Assembly: GCA_019038645.1 (NCBI GenBank)
Contig: JAHOYT010000005.1
Coordinates: 1-64,000, forward strand
DNA: 64,000 nucleotides
Direction of reading: 5' to 3'
Origin: Bacteroidales bacterium
GTDB taxonomy: Bacteria; Bacteroidota; Bacteroidia; Bacteroidales; UBA12077
Positions within the stretch are counted from its first letter, which is position 1. Every line of letters begins with the position of its first letter. Below, one piece after another: positions 55,857-64,000 of the stretch. The translations under genes were made by a program, and so were the position numbers. The notes under the pieces are model-generated. The model made no database searches. It saw only the letters and a program-made list of their open reading frames with translations, and was not told the DNA's origin.

Positions 55857-55943
55857 ATAAAATACTTTTCGATAAGTTTATTGAGATCGCTTCGATTAAA
55901 TGTTGTTCATATTACTACAGGCTCAATATAGCATGTTCTAAAT

Positions 55944-55986
55944 TGTCATCCTGTCCCGATAATTATCAGGATGTCGAAGTGTAGAC
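55944..55986. repeat. Palindrome with CATCCTG...CAGGATG arms
   Basis: CATCCTG (55947-55953) and CAGGATG (55967-55973) are perfect inverted arms, followed by TCGAAGTGTAGACA, which recalls the TCGAAG end of the element at 48943-49004. It is probably another member of the same broad class of intergenic palindromes. Confidence 0.6.
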
Positions 55987-55990
55987 AAAA

Positions 55991-56018
55991 GAAAAGATGC
56001 TCTTATAAGCATCTTTTC
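55991..56018. terminator. Bidirectional terminator between trmN6 and saccharopine dehydrogenase-like gene
   Basis: GAAAAGATGCT (55991-56001) and AGCATCTTTTC (56008-56018) form a perfect 11-base-pair stem with a six-base loop. The convergent genes on each side can share it. Confidence 0.85.
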
Positions 56019-56043
56019 AAATATTAAATATAAATATTTATAG

Positions 56044-57381
56044 TTAATCCAAATCTGTTTCTTCTTCAATAAATACAATTCCGTATTCTTCCAGTTCTTT
56101 TAGAACAGGTTCATATACATCTTTCATTGTAGGCACAATAACACCTTTTTGTTTAATTACTCCCTTTAAAAACAGCTTGGTTGCAATTGCAACAGGAATA
56201 CCAACCGTTATTGACATTGCAGTGTGAACCTGATCTTTCCCTTTAACAACTAAAGAAGAAGTTATTAGCTTGTTTTTACCGTTAAGCCTGTATTCAAACT
56301 GATGTTGCATAACAATCATGTCTTTATCTTCAGAATCTAAAGCCCATTTTTCTTCAAGTAACTTCTGAAGAATTTGAGCAGGTGATGCATTAGGCATTCC
56401 AATCTTTGTTTCTTCAAAAATTCCTAACCATTTCAGTCTGCTCATTATTTCTGACTCTATATCTATTTTCACATAGTTACACAGTTTTAGCTCAACAGGA
56501 TCTTTTAGGTTATATGGTAAAAAGCTATTTATAAAATCTCTGTACGTTAAATTTTCAGAGTTTTCAATTTTATAAGTATCGTCAGTAGCACCAATTTGAA
56601 CAAAAACATTCCATGCTTCAGAATACCCGGGACGACGCAATGTCCCTCTTAATATGGTAGGGATATTTTCAAGACCATAAGTTTCTCTGTAACTCAAAGA
56701 ATCACGATTTGGGTACATTTCAAATTCACCGGCATCCAGAACAGTCATTCTTTCAACTCTTCTGAATAATTGACTATAAGGAACATATTTATATTTACCG
56801 TGATCAATATATTGTGCTACAGATTGTCCGGCTACAACTACATTCCGGGGATTCCAGGTAAATTTATAATTCCAGGGATTGTTGTCAAATTCCGGTGCAA
56901 CAAGTCCTCCGGTACTGGATTTGAATGCAAGTATTTTTCCGCCTTTGGATTTTATCTCATCAATAACCTTCATGGCCGACATATGATCAATTCCCGGGTC
57001 AACTCCGATTTCGTTTAAAAGAAGAAGTCCTTTTTCTTTTGCTTTTTCGTTTAAAGCTTTTATCTCTTTTGACACATACGAAGCTGTAATCATATTCTTG
57101 TTATGTTCAACGCAATTTTCTGCAACAAGATGATGAAATCTGGCAGGAAGCATTGATATTACTACATCGGCATTTTGAATTTCTTTTATTCTCTGTTGTT
57201 CGTTAAGTACATCAAATTCAAATACTTCCCCATTTTTGTGATTGTTAACCTTTTTTTGTGCAATTTCGAGCGACATGTCTCCGACACGAATTCCCCGGTT
57301 ATATTCGTCAGAGTGATCCAGTAGATATTTTATCAGACTTGATGACGATAATCCAGCTCCAAGAACTAATATTTTTTTCAT
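56044..57381 (-). CDS. Saccharopine dehydrogenase-like oxidoreductase
   Basis: NAD(P)-dependent enzyme of 445 residues related to saccharopine reductase/dehydrogenase. The N-terminal Rossmann domain has LGAGLSSSSLIKYL (7-20), and the typical segment LNEIGVDPGIDHMSAM follows at about 122. The C-terminal catalytic domain continues to residue 445 with GIPVAIATKLFLKGVI. In other organisms such enzymes act in lysine degradation or synthesis, or in carboxynorspermidine synthesis; no neighbouring lysine gene decides between these. It stands alone and converges on trmN6. Confidence 0.85.
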   Translation of the reverse strand: MKKILVLGAGLSSSSLIKYLLDHSDEYNRGIRVGDMSLEIAQKKVNNHKNGEVFEFDVLNEQQRIKEIQNADVVISMLPARFHHLVAENCVEHNKNMITASYVSKEIKALNEKAKEKGLLLLNEIGVDPGIDHMSAMKVIDEIKSKGGKILAFKSSTGGLVAPEFDNNPWNYKFTWNPRNVVVAGQSVAQYIDHGKYKYVPYSQLFRRVERMTVLDAGEFEMYPNRDSLSYRETYGLENIPTILRGTLRRPGYSEAWNVFVQIGATDDTYKIENSENLTYRDFINSFLPYNLKDPVELKLCNYVKIDIESEIMSRLKWLGIFEETKIGMPNASPAQILQKLLEEKWALDSEDKDMIVMQHQFEYRLNGKNKLITSSLVVKGKDQVHTAMSITVGIPVAIATKLFLKGVIKQKGVIVPTMKDVYEPVLKELEEYGIVFIEEETDLD

Positions 57382-57540
57382 AAGAGTGCTTTGTTGTTTT
57401 TTAAATTATAGGTGCTAATGTAAAATTATATTTGAAGAAGAAAAATGGTTTTTAGCAGTTTTTAATTTTTTTTGAAAATAAAAATAAAATCGATTTTATA
57501 AATGCAAGATAATGAGGGATTAATTATTAAAATTATATAA

Positions 57541-57578
57541 CAAAAAAGACTGTAAAAAGTTTATGTCTTTAAACAGCC
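57541..57578 (-). terminator. Hairpin with T-run on the minus strand, upstream of mutS
   Basis: On the minus strand GGCTGT, AA, AAAG, loop, CTTT, AA, ACAGTC form a symmetrical hairpin that ends in six T (57542-57547). It lies in the 350-base gap between the divergent mutS and saccharopine dehydrogenase-like genes, where no recognised leftward gene precedes it. It could end a short unannotated leftward RNA. The rest of this gap (57382-57731) contains only the mutS promoter as far as I can see. Confidence 0.45.
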
Positions 57579-57670
57579 TCAAAAATTCAACATTTATTAT
57601 GTGTGTTTTTAGGCCCTCGTCAAAGCAATGACTGTGTTTTATATAATCTGTTAATAAAACGATTTCTTTA

Positions 57671-57700
57671 TTGATAAGTACATGATTAATCTTAATTTTG
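57671..57700 (+). promoter_or_regulatory. Promoter of mutS
   Basis: TTG (57671-57673) and TAATTTTG (57693-57700) match the Bacteroidetes -33 and -7 elements with exactly 19 bases between them. The -7 box ends 31 bases before the TTG start of mutS. Confidence 0.6.
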
Positions 57701-57731
57701 TTGGGATAAGTATTATTAAAATTAATTTCAT

Positions 57732-60350
57732 TTGGCAGAAAAGAAAAAATACGCTGAAACTCCATTGATGAAACAATATTATCAAATCAAGAGACAACAT
57801 CCTGATGCGATTTTAATGTTCAGAGTAGGAGATTTTTACGAAACATTCGGCGAAGATGCTATTAAAGCTGCTGAAATTCTTGGAATTACTTTAACTAAGA
57901 GAGCAAATGGTGCTGCATCTTTTGTTGAATTAGCAGGAGTTCCTTATCACGCTCTTGATACATATTTGCCAAAGTTGGTCAGGGCGGGTCAAAGAGTTGC
58001 AATTTGTGAGCAACTTGAAGATCCTAAAAAAACTAAAAAAATAGTAAAACGAGGTGTTACAGAATTAGTTACTCCAGGAGTTTCACTTAATGATAATGTG
58101 CTTGAAAACAGGGAAAATAATTTTCTGGCTTCTGTACATCTTGAAAAAAATGTAGCCGGCGTTGCATTTTTGGATATATCGACTGGTGAATTTTTAACTG
58201 CCGAGGGAAGTTTCGAATATATTGATAAACTATTAAATAGTTTTTTGCCAAAAGAAGTATTATTTGAAAGAAGTAAACAACAACAGTTTAAAGAGTTATT
58301 TGGCGAAAATTTTTATACTTATAAATTAGATGATTGGGTTTTTACTGAAGATAATGCAAGAGATAAATTGCTCAAACGATTTCAAACATCTTCATTAAAG
58401 GGATTTGGTGTTCAGAACTTGCAGTTTGGTATTATTGCTGCAGGATCAATTCTTCAGTATCTCGAGATTACTGAACATAAAGAATTACAACACATTGCAG
58501 GATTATCAAGAATAGAAGAAGATAAATACGTTTGGCTTGATAAATTTACAATGCGAAATCTTGAATTGTTCTTTTCGATAAATGAAGGTGCAAAAACACT
58601 TGTGGATGTTATCGACAGAACTATTTCTCCGATGGGCGCCAGATTATTAAAACGATGGGTAGCATTACCATTAAAAGATATACAACCAATAAAAGAGCGA
58701 CACGATGTTGTTGAATTTTTGCTGAAAAATGTTGATTTTAATGATCTGCTGAAAGAACATATTAAAGCAATAGGCGATCTTGAACGTATTATATCAAAAG
58801 TTGCTACCGGAAGAGTTAATCCACGCGAAGTTGTACAGTTAAAGCATGCATTAACTGCTATTGAACCAATAAAAAATGCTTGTTTAAAATCCGGAAATGA
58901 AGCTATCCGGAAAATTGGAGATCAGTTAAATCCGTGTATTGAAATCAGAGACAGGATTAATAAGGAATTATTTCCGGAGCCTCCGGCACTATTAAGAAAA
59001 GGAAACTATATTGCTGATGGAGTTTCTGAAGAGCTGGATGAATATAGAAAGCTCGCTTTTTCGGGTAAAGATTATCTTGTTCAGATACAACAACGTGAAA
59101 TTGAAAGAACAGGAATCACTTCTTTGAAAATAAGTTTTAATAATGTTTTTGGTTATTACATTGAGGTTCGAAATACCCATAAAGATAAAGTTCCGGAGGA
59201 ATGGATACGTAAACAAACCTTAGTAAGTGCCGAAAGATATATTACAGAGGAATTAAAAGAGTACGAGGTTAAAATTCTGGGAGCTGAAGAAAAAGCACTG
59301 GATCTTGAGCAGAAATTATTCAGTAAATTAATTTCTGAGCTTGAGGAGTATATCTCAATTGTTCAGTTAAATGCAGCACTTATTGCAAAATTAGATTGTT
59401 TATTATCCTTTGCTATTGTTTCAGTAGAAAACAAATATGTAAGACCAGAAATTAATGATTCAGATATAATTGATATTAAGGACGGAAGACATCCGGTAAT
59501 TGAAAAAATGTTGCCAATTGATGAATCCTATATTGCTAATGATGTTTATCTTGACAGCAATGAGCAGCAGATTATTGTAATCACAGGGCCAAATATGTCA
59601 GGGAAATCGGCAATGCTTCGTCAGACAGCATTAATTGTTTTATTAGCACAAACAGGATGTTTTGTTCCTGCATCAGAAGCAAAAATAGGTTTGGTTGATA
59701 AAGTTTTTACAAGAGTTGGAGCTTCAGATAATATTTCACTTGGCGAATCGACTTTTATGGTTGAAATGCATGAAGCAGCAAGTATTTTAAATAACATTTC
59801 TCCTCGTAGTCTTATCCTTCTTGATGAAATCGGACGGGGAACAAGTACTTATGATGGTATTTCGATTGCATGGGCAATGGCTGAATATATTCATGAGCAT
59901 CCAAATGCAAAAGCTAAAACTCTGTTTGCAACTCATTATCATGAGTTAAATGAAATGGAAAAATCATTTAACAGGATAAAAAACTACAATGTTTCCATTA
60001 AGGAACTAAATGATAAAGTAATTTTTCTCAGGAAGTTAAAACGTGGTGGGAGCGAACATAGCTTTGGAATTCATGTGGCACAAATGGCAGGAATGCCTAA
60101 AAGTGTTGTAAACAGGGCAAATGAAATTTTAAAGGATCTGGAAAAATCTGAGAATAAAGACTCGCTTGCAAAACCTGTTGGTGAAATTGCAGAACACAGA
60201 GAAGGGTTACAAACCACAATATTTCAGTTGGATGATCCTGTCTTAAAACAAATTCGGGATGAGATTAATAATCTCGATATAAATAATTTAACTCCGGTTG
60301 AAGCATTAAATAAGCTGAACGAGATTAAAAAACATATCGGGCTTACATAA
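57732..60350 (+). CDS. mutS: DNA mismatch repair protein MutS
   Basis: Recognises base mismatches and small loops and starts methyl-independent repair with MutL. The mismatch-binding motif is GDFYETFG with Phe35 and Glu37. The ATPase has [15 protein letters not shown] (Walker A, near 619), [14 protein letters not shown] (Walker B, near 696) and FATHYHEL. The C-terminal dimerisation domain is present. The 872 residues are full length. Start is TTG: the first ATG (codon 13) would remove the conserved ETPLMKQYY. vsr lies 18 kb away. Confidence 0.96.
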   Translation: MAEKKKYAETPLMKQYYQIKRQHPDAILMFRVGDFYETFGEDAIKAAEILGITLTKRANGAASFVELAGVPYHALDTYLPKLVRAGQRVAICEQLEDPKKTKKIVKRGVTELVTPGVSLNDNVLENRENNFLASVHLEKNVAGVAFLDISTGEFLTAEGSFEYIDKLLNSFLPKEVLFERSKQQQFKELFGENFYTYKLDDWVFTEDNARDKLLKRFQTSSLKGFGVQNLQFGIIAAGSILQYLEITEHKELQHIAGLSRIEEDKYVWLDKFTMRNLELFFSINEGAKTLVDVIDRTISPMGARLLKRWVALPLKDIQPIKERHDVVEFLLKNVDFNDLLKEHIKAIGDLERIISKVATGRVNPREVVQLKHALTAIEPIKNACLKSGNEAIRKIGDQLNPCIEIRDRINKELFPEPPALLRKGNYIADGVSEELDEYRKLAFSGKDYLVQIQQREIERTGITSLKISFNNVFGYYIEVRNTHKDKVPEEWIRKQTLVSAERYITEELKEYEVKILGAEEKALDLEQKLFSKLISELEEYISIVQLNAALIAKLDCLLSFAIVSVENKYVRPEINDSDIIDIKDGRHPVIEKMLPIDESYIANDVYLDSNEQQIIVITGPNMSGKSAMLRQTALIVLLAQTGCFVPASEAKIGLVDKVFTRVGASDNISLGESTFMVEMHEAASILNNISPRSLILLDEIGRGTSTYDGISIAWAMAEYIHEHPNAKAKTLFATHYHELNEMEKSFNRIKNYNVSIKELNDKVIFLRKLKRGGSEHSFGIHVAQMAGMPKSVVNRANEILKDLEKSENKDSLAKPVGEIAEHREGLQTTIFQLDDPVLKQIRDEINNLDINNLTPVEALNKLNEIKKHIGLT

Positions 60351-60407
60351 ATCGTAAAAAACTTCAGGATTTTTTTATATTTATTTTTTAAGAACAAAAA
60401 AAATAAA

Positions 60408-60415
60408 TATATTTG
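60408..60415 (+). promoter_or_regulatory. -7 box for the tRNA pair
   Basis: TATATTTG followed by C is an exact TAnnTTTG match, 11 bases before the first base of tRNA-Gly. The short distance fits a tRNA promoter. Confidence 0.55.
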
Positions 60416-60426
60416 CAACCGCTAAT

Positions 60427-60499
<73 letters not shown>

Positions 60500-60515
60500 C
60501 TTCTTTTTAGAAGAC

Positions 60516-60600
60516 GCCCAGGTGGCGGAATTGGTAGACGCGCTGGACTTAAAATCCAGTGACCATTATGGTCGTGCGGGTTCAAGTCCCGCCCTGGGTA
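60516..60600 (+). tRNA. tRNA-Leu (anticodon TAA)
   Basis: An 85-base class II tRNA: acceptor GCCCAGG pairs with CCTGGGT (one G-U), D-arm GTGGCGGAATTGGTAGACGC, anticodon arm CTGGA-CTTAAAA-TCCAG (anticodon TAA), variable arm of about 15 bases, and GGTTCAAGTCC T-loop. Discriminator is A and CCA is not encoded. Confidence 0.96.
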
Positions 60601-60607
60601 CAGAAAG

Positions 60608-60636
60608 AGCCGATGAGAAATCATCGGTTTTTTTTG
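60608..60636 (+). terminator. Terminator after the tRNA pair
   Basis: CCGATGA (60610-60616), GAAA loop, TCATCGG (60621-60627), then eight T. A longer version of the same stem occurs at 62751-62782. Confidence 0.92.
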
Positions 60637-60701
60637 TTATAAGTTTGGGTGTTAAAAGAATAGTATTAATTTCACAAATTAGATAATTTAAACATGTGAT
60701 T

Positions 60702-61460
60702 ATGAGAAAGTGTATCCTAACGATTTACTTATTATTTGCTTTTTTTCAATTCGAAAGTATAGCTCAAATTACGATACCTTCAAAAGCAGAAGTTGTTAAT
60801 GTTACTTATGTTTTAGATCGGGATAGAGTATACATAAAATATGATATAATTAATGCTAAAAAATCTGATTTATTTGATATAAGTGTAAAGATATTTAATA
60901 GTAAAGGTGAAGAAATATTAAAGCCCAATATTAAAGGAAATGTAGAAACTGTTTCACCGGGAATAAAGAATAGTCTTGTTTGGTATCCAGGTAATTATTT
61001 AAAAGAAATTGACGATAATTTTGATATTGAAGTATATGCAGAGTTACTAAATCCTAAGATAATAAAATCGTTAAAGAAATGGGATCCTTATATTTATTCA
61101 ACATTATATCCGGGTTATGGTACTTTTAGAATGTCAAATAAAAAAATTCATTTAGCTAAGGGGTTGGTATCTTATGGCTTCGTTGGTGCTTCAGTATTTA
61201 ACGGATTAAAGTCAAGAAGTTATTATGACGATTATTTAAGTTCGATGGATATTAATGAAAGAAATGAGTTCTATAAAAAATCGGATGATAAAAGGAAATT
61301 GGCTAATATTTATGCAATAAGTGCTGCCACAGTATGGCTGTTGGAATATGCAAATATATACCTGGCCAAAAACAAAGTTTTAAAAAGCAAGATGGAACTA
61401 GGAATGCAGATAGATAGTTTCTCAAATTTACCTATGGTATCACTTAATTTTAAACTTTAA
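60702..61460 (+). CDS. Secreted protein of unknown function
   Basis: Unrecognised protein of 252 residues, with a signal peptide ending near residue 21 (FESIAQI). The first half (about 25-125) is beta-rich and ends in VWYPGNY, like an Ig/beta-sandwich domain (VTYVLDRDRVYIKYDIIN). The second half contains PGYGTFRMSNKK and hydrophobic segments near 155-170 and 205-225, resembling the DUF5683 type of membrane-associated protein. The ATG at 60702 is preferred; a GTG two codons upstream is also possible. It starts an accessory block with a repeat lipoprotein gene two bases downstream and a caspase gene beyond. Confidence 0.72.
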   Translation: MRKCILTIYLLFAFFQFESIAQITIPSKAEVVNVTYVLDRDRVYIKYDIINAKKSDLFDISVKIFNSKGEEILKPNIKGNVETVSPGIKNSLVWYPGNYLKEIDDNFDIEVYAELLNPKIIKSLKKWDPYIYSTLYPGYGTFRMSNKKIHLAKGLVSYGFVGASVFNGLKSRSYYDDYLSSMDINERNEFYKKSDDKRKLANIYAISAATVWLLEYANIYLAKNKVLKSKMELGMQIDSFSNLPMVSLNFKL

Positions 61461-61462
61461 TT

Positions 61463-62626
61463 ATGATAAATAGTAATACTAAAAGTAAACTAATAGTTCT
61501 CCTTTTTATTGTCTTTTCTTCATGTATAACCGAAGATATAGAAAGACAAATTTTAATAACAACCGGGGATGCTATTGAAATCCAAGTAACAAAAGCACGC
61601 TTACAGGGTCAAATTATTGATTTTGGTGAAGGAATAGATCAATATGGGCATTGTTGGTCAACAAACCGGGTACCTACTATTATAAATGATAGAATTTCAA
61701 TTATTGATCACAATACAAATGGAGAATTTATAAGCCGTATAGATAACTTGAATGAGAATACTCCGTATTATTATAGATCTTATGCAAAAAGAGGGAGTAA
61801 TGTAAATTACGGTGCAATAGAATCATTTAAAACACGCCCTTATGGTATACCAATAGTGGAATTAGGAGTTCTTGATGTTTCCTATGAAACCGTATCCGGA
61901 TTTGTTAAGTTAGCTTACTTGGGTTATTATGAGCAAATTGAAGAGATAGGAGTTTGTTGGTCTGAAATAACATTCCCAACTATAAAAGATAGCAAATTTA
62001 GTTTTGCTGAAGTTGATTCAATTGGTATTTATACTTTTGATATGACCAACCTTAAGGATGGTCAACAATATTATTTAAGAGCATATGCAAAATATGATAA
62101 AGGAATTTATTATTCCAGGGGGGCAAGGCTGATATATACAAAAGAATTACGGACTCCGGAAATATTGATTAACTCTATTAAGGATATTTCAAATAGTTCA
62201 TTTACTGTAAATGTAGAAATTATTGATTTTGGTGGAGATGATTCAATAGAAAGCTATGGTGTATGTTGGGGCGAAACGCAAAACCTCACAATTGAGAGTA
62301 ATGTTGTTTATCTTGGCTCGACTTCTGTTCTTGAAAATCAGGACGTAATAATAAATGATTTGAATTCTCTTAAAAAATATTATGTTAAAGCTTTTGTAAT
62401 AAACGACAAAGGGATTGGATACAGCAGTAGTGTTCCGGTTCAAACCAGTGGAAATGTTTTGGTTTCGAGTGGAATAATAGCATATTATACATTTAATGGA
62501 AGTAGTTTGGATTATTCTGATAACCAGAATCATGCAACAAATTATGGAGCAGAATTAACAGCTGATAGATTTGGGAATCCAAATTCAGCTTACGATTTTG
62601 ATGGTTTAGTGATTATATGCAATTAA
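61463..62626 (+). CDS. Lipoprotein with fibronectin-like repeats and truncated LamG domain
   Basis: Surface-type lipoprotein with lipobox FSSC (about residue 21). Three fibronectin-like repeats follow, each with a G-x-C-W-S/G-E/T core (GHCWSTNRVPTI, GVCWSEITFPTI, GVCWGETQNLTI) and a closing YYxRAYAK or YYVKAFV motif. At about 340 a LamG/concanavalin-like domain begins (YTFNGSSLDYSDNQNHATNYG) but stops after AYDFDG, only about 35 residues in. The normal end of a LamG domain is found out of frame just downstream. So the annotated protein is probably a shortened derivative of a longer gene. Confidence 0.78.
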   Translation: MINSNTKSKLIVLLFIVFSSCITEDIERQILITTGDAIEIQVTKARLQGQIIDFGEGIDQYGHCWSTNRVPTIINDRISIIDHNTNGEFISRIDNLNENTPYYYRSYAKRGSNVNYGAIESFKTRPYGIPIVELGVLDVSYETVSGFVKLAYLGYYEQIEEIGVCWSEITFPTIKDSKFSFAEVDSIGIYTFDMTNLKDGQQYYLRAYAKYDKGIYYSRGARLIYTKELRTPEILINSIKDISNSSFTVNVEIIDFGGDDSIESYGVCWGETQNLTIESNVVYLGSTSVLENQDVIINDLNSLKKYYVKAFVINDKGIGYSSSVPVQTSGNVLVSSGIIAYYTFNGSSLDYSDNQNHATNYGAELTADRFGNPNSAYDFDGLVIICN

Positions 62627-62727
62627 CTAACACATTAGATGCTTCTGTTGATTTGAGAGTGTATGACCGCGGATTAACCGAAGAGGAAATTCAACAATTA
62701 TACCACGAAGGTGGTTGGGATGAATAA
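62620..62727 (+). pseudogene. Out-of-frame C-terminal remnant of the LamG domain
   Basis: In another reading frame this stretch encodes LRVYDRGLTEEEIQQLYHEG, then GWDE and a stop. RVYDRxLxxxEIxxLY is the usual end of a LamG domain. The previous gene ends after the opening of a LamG domain, so the middle of the domain (of the order of 100 residues) has been lost and the frame shifted. No start codon of its own is needed to explain it. Confidence 0.8.
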
Positions 62728-62750
62728 TTTAATATAAAATAGTATTTAAG

Positions 62751-62783
62751 AAAAGAGCCGATGATTTTTCATCGGCTCTTTTT
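62751..62783 (+). terminator. Terminator after the LamG remnant
   Basis: AAAAGAGCCGATGA (62751-62764) pairs perfectly with TCATCGGCTCTTTT (62769-62782) around four T. The inner stem is the same as that of the terminator after the tRNA genes (60608-60636). Confidence 0.93.
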
Positions 62784-62848
62784 GTTTGGTAATTTTTGTT
62801 GAATTAAAGAATAATGTTAATTTCACAAAATAATTAATTGTATGATTT

Positions 62849-64000
62849 ATGAAGAAATTGATATTTATCACATACCTTTTACTTTTCTCTATAATAATTT
62901 TTGGACAGCAAGTAATAGAAGGAAGAAGCGAACCAAAAAGATTTGATTTAGTTCCAGTTTATGAAAGGACCTTACCTCCCAATTTATATGTTGATTTAAC
63001 TTTTATAGATGCTAATGAAAATGGAATTATTGAATCCGAAGAAACTGCAAATTTAATATTAAAAATTACTAATAAAGGTAAAGGTCTTGCTCAAGGCCTA
63101 ATTGTTAGTATTGATGATAATATTGATGATCCTTTTTTTACAATTCAAGACAAGAATGAAATATTGTTTATTCGTCCAAATGAAACCAAAGAAGTTACCG
63201 TAAATATAAAAGCGGGATTAAATGTAAAATCTGCAGAGCATAAATTAAAAATAAATGTAAAAGAACATTTTGGATACGATATGGATCCAGCTTTTTTAGT
63301 TGTAAATACTCTTGAATATCGCAAGTCAGAAATGAGTTTTTCAGGTCTAGAAATTGTTGATATAGGCGATGGGACTGGCGCAATTCAAGAAGATGGTTTG
63401 TTGCAGGCAGGTGAACAGGTAAAAACAAAAATTGTTATTCAAAATGTGGGGCAAAACATCGCACGAAAAGCACATTATAAAGTTAATACAACAGATGAAA
63501 ATATTTATATTGAGGGTGGTGTTGGTGTTTTAGGTGATATTGGAATTGGTGAGATTAAAGAAATATGGATAAAATTAAGTCCAAATAAGCGAGTAAATTA
63601 TTCTGATAATTTGCCAATATATTTAAATCTATATGAGGAAAATGGTTATGGCAATTTAACGGACTTACAATTACCTTTAAAATTGAATCAAAAACCACCT
63701 GAAACAAAAACATTTGAGATTAAAGTTGATGTCGAAAAATTTAAAAATCAAGTTGCTCAATTTGAATATACGTCAAATAAGTTTAAAGCAAATATTGGGA
63801 ATTTAACAAATATTAGACAGATTAACCGTTCGAAAACAAAAAGAGAAAATTCAGTCGCTGTTGTAATAGGAGTTGAAAATTATGATAATTTACCACCTGC
63901 ACCGTATGCATCCAATGATGCGGAAATTATTGAATCATATTTTAAAGATAAGCTGGGTATAAGTCAAGTTGTAACATATACTAATGAAGAAGTTAATGGA
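62849..64000 (+). CDS. Caspase-family (C14) protease with CARDB-like repeats, 3' end missing
   Basis: Open reading frame that runs off the window after 384 codons. A signal peptide ends near residue 20 (IIFGQQV). Two CARDB-like beta-sandwich domains follow (about 45-135 with FIDANENGIIESEETANLI, and 165-290 with DIGDGTGAIQEDGLLQAGEQ). From about residue 333 the caspase fold begins with SVAVVIGVENYDNLPPAPYASNDA and continues to the window end. The catalytic His and Cys would lie beyond. It is preceded by a leader that copies the one upstream of the 60702 gene. Exported caspases of this type in Bacteroidetes have no settled function. Confidence 0.85.
   Translation, partial: MKKLIFITYLLLFSIIIFGQQVIEGRSEPKRFDLVPVYERTLPPNLYVDLTFIDANENGIIESEETANLILKITNKGKGLAQGLIVSIDDNIDDPFFTIQDKNEILFIRPNETKEVTVNIKAGLNVKSAEHKLKINVKEHFGYDMDPAFLVVNTLEYRKSEMSFSGLEIVDIGDGTGAIQEDGLLQAGEQVKTKIVIQNVGQNIARKAHYKVNTTDENIYIEGGVGVLGDIGIGEIKEIWIKLSPNKRVNYSDNLPIYLNLYEENGYGNLTDLQLPLKLNQKPPETKTFEIKVDVEKFKNQVAQFEYTSNKFKANIGNLTNIRQINRSKTKRENSVAVVIGVENYDNLPPAPYASNDAEIIESYFKDKLGISQVVTYTNEEVNG

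Noticed and set aside
57520-57765. 81-residue minus-strand frame across the mutS start
   Set aside because: It runs through the mutS promoter, the mutS start and a terminator-like hairpin, has no family features, and its composition reflects AT-rich noncoding DNA.

Overview
This 64 kb window is an AT-rich stretch of a Bacteroidetes chromosome, most like the Bacteroidales/Marinilabiliales side of the phylum. Supporting signs are a PorP/SprF protein next to a gliding-motility-type (type IX secretion, type B) sorting domain, a fused SecDF, DUF1573, DUF4783 and DUF5686 proteins, a propeller sensor with a SpoIIE output, promoters with the phylum's -7 box TAnnTTTG, and the phylum's dispersed intergenic palindromes. 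I see no insertion sequence, prophage or CRISPR array.

Layout. The first 17 bases look like the 3' end of a 5S rRNA gene, followed by a strong terminator. 0.2-7 kb: an MltF-type lytic transglycosylase, a CoA-type NUDIX hydrolase, both subunits of the archaeal-type Glu-tRNA(Gln) amidotransferase (gatD, gatE) and a LolC/E-type permease. 7-20 kb: housekeeping genes (NamZ-type muramidase, aminotransferase, DUF1573, valS, a glutamine synthetase, an SLC12-type transporter lacking a normal start codon, pdxH, YihY, nadC, DUF4783, rlmH). 20-34 kb: a 1229-residue membrane histidine kinase, then a run of surface and secretion genes: a glycine-rich Ig-repeat protein with a type IX sorting domain, PorP/SprF, a PD40-PKD protein, an unknown secreted protein and a propeller-SpoIIE phosphatase. 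34-39.7 kb: a LuxR-type regulator with a hemerythrin RIC-like protein, a lipoprotein, der, a four-helix-bundle protein, era and a lone vsr. 39.7-49 kb: a DUF5686 outer-membrane protein, a pseudouridine synthase, glmM, and an adaptor-permease-TolC exporter with no ATPase of its own. 49-60 kb: secDF, tatA, a Na/Ca exchanger, lolD, a TIGR02757 protein, trmN6, a saccharopine-dehydrogenase-like enzyme and mutS. 60.4-64 kb: tRNA-Gly and tRNA-Leu, then an accessory block with a secreted protein, a repeat lipoprotein with a broken LamG domain, and a caspase-like protease that runs off the window.

How the parts fit. Several sets are shared by translation and ribosome biogenesis (gatDE, valS, era, der, rlmH, pseudouridine synthase, trmN6, tRNAs). 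Envelope export is represented by secDF, tatA, lolD, the lolE-like permease, a TolC exporter and type IX secretion components. The most unusual items are the archaeal-type GatDE pair in a bacterium, the transporter whose conserved N-terminus lies upstream of any normal start codon, the type IX/SpoIIE surface module, and the caspase block behind the tRNA genes, where a terminator-leader segment appears twice.
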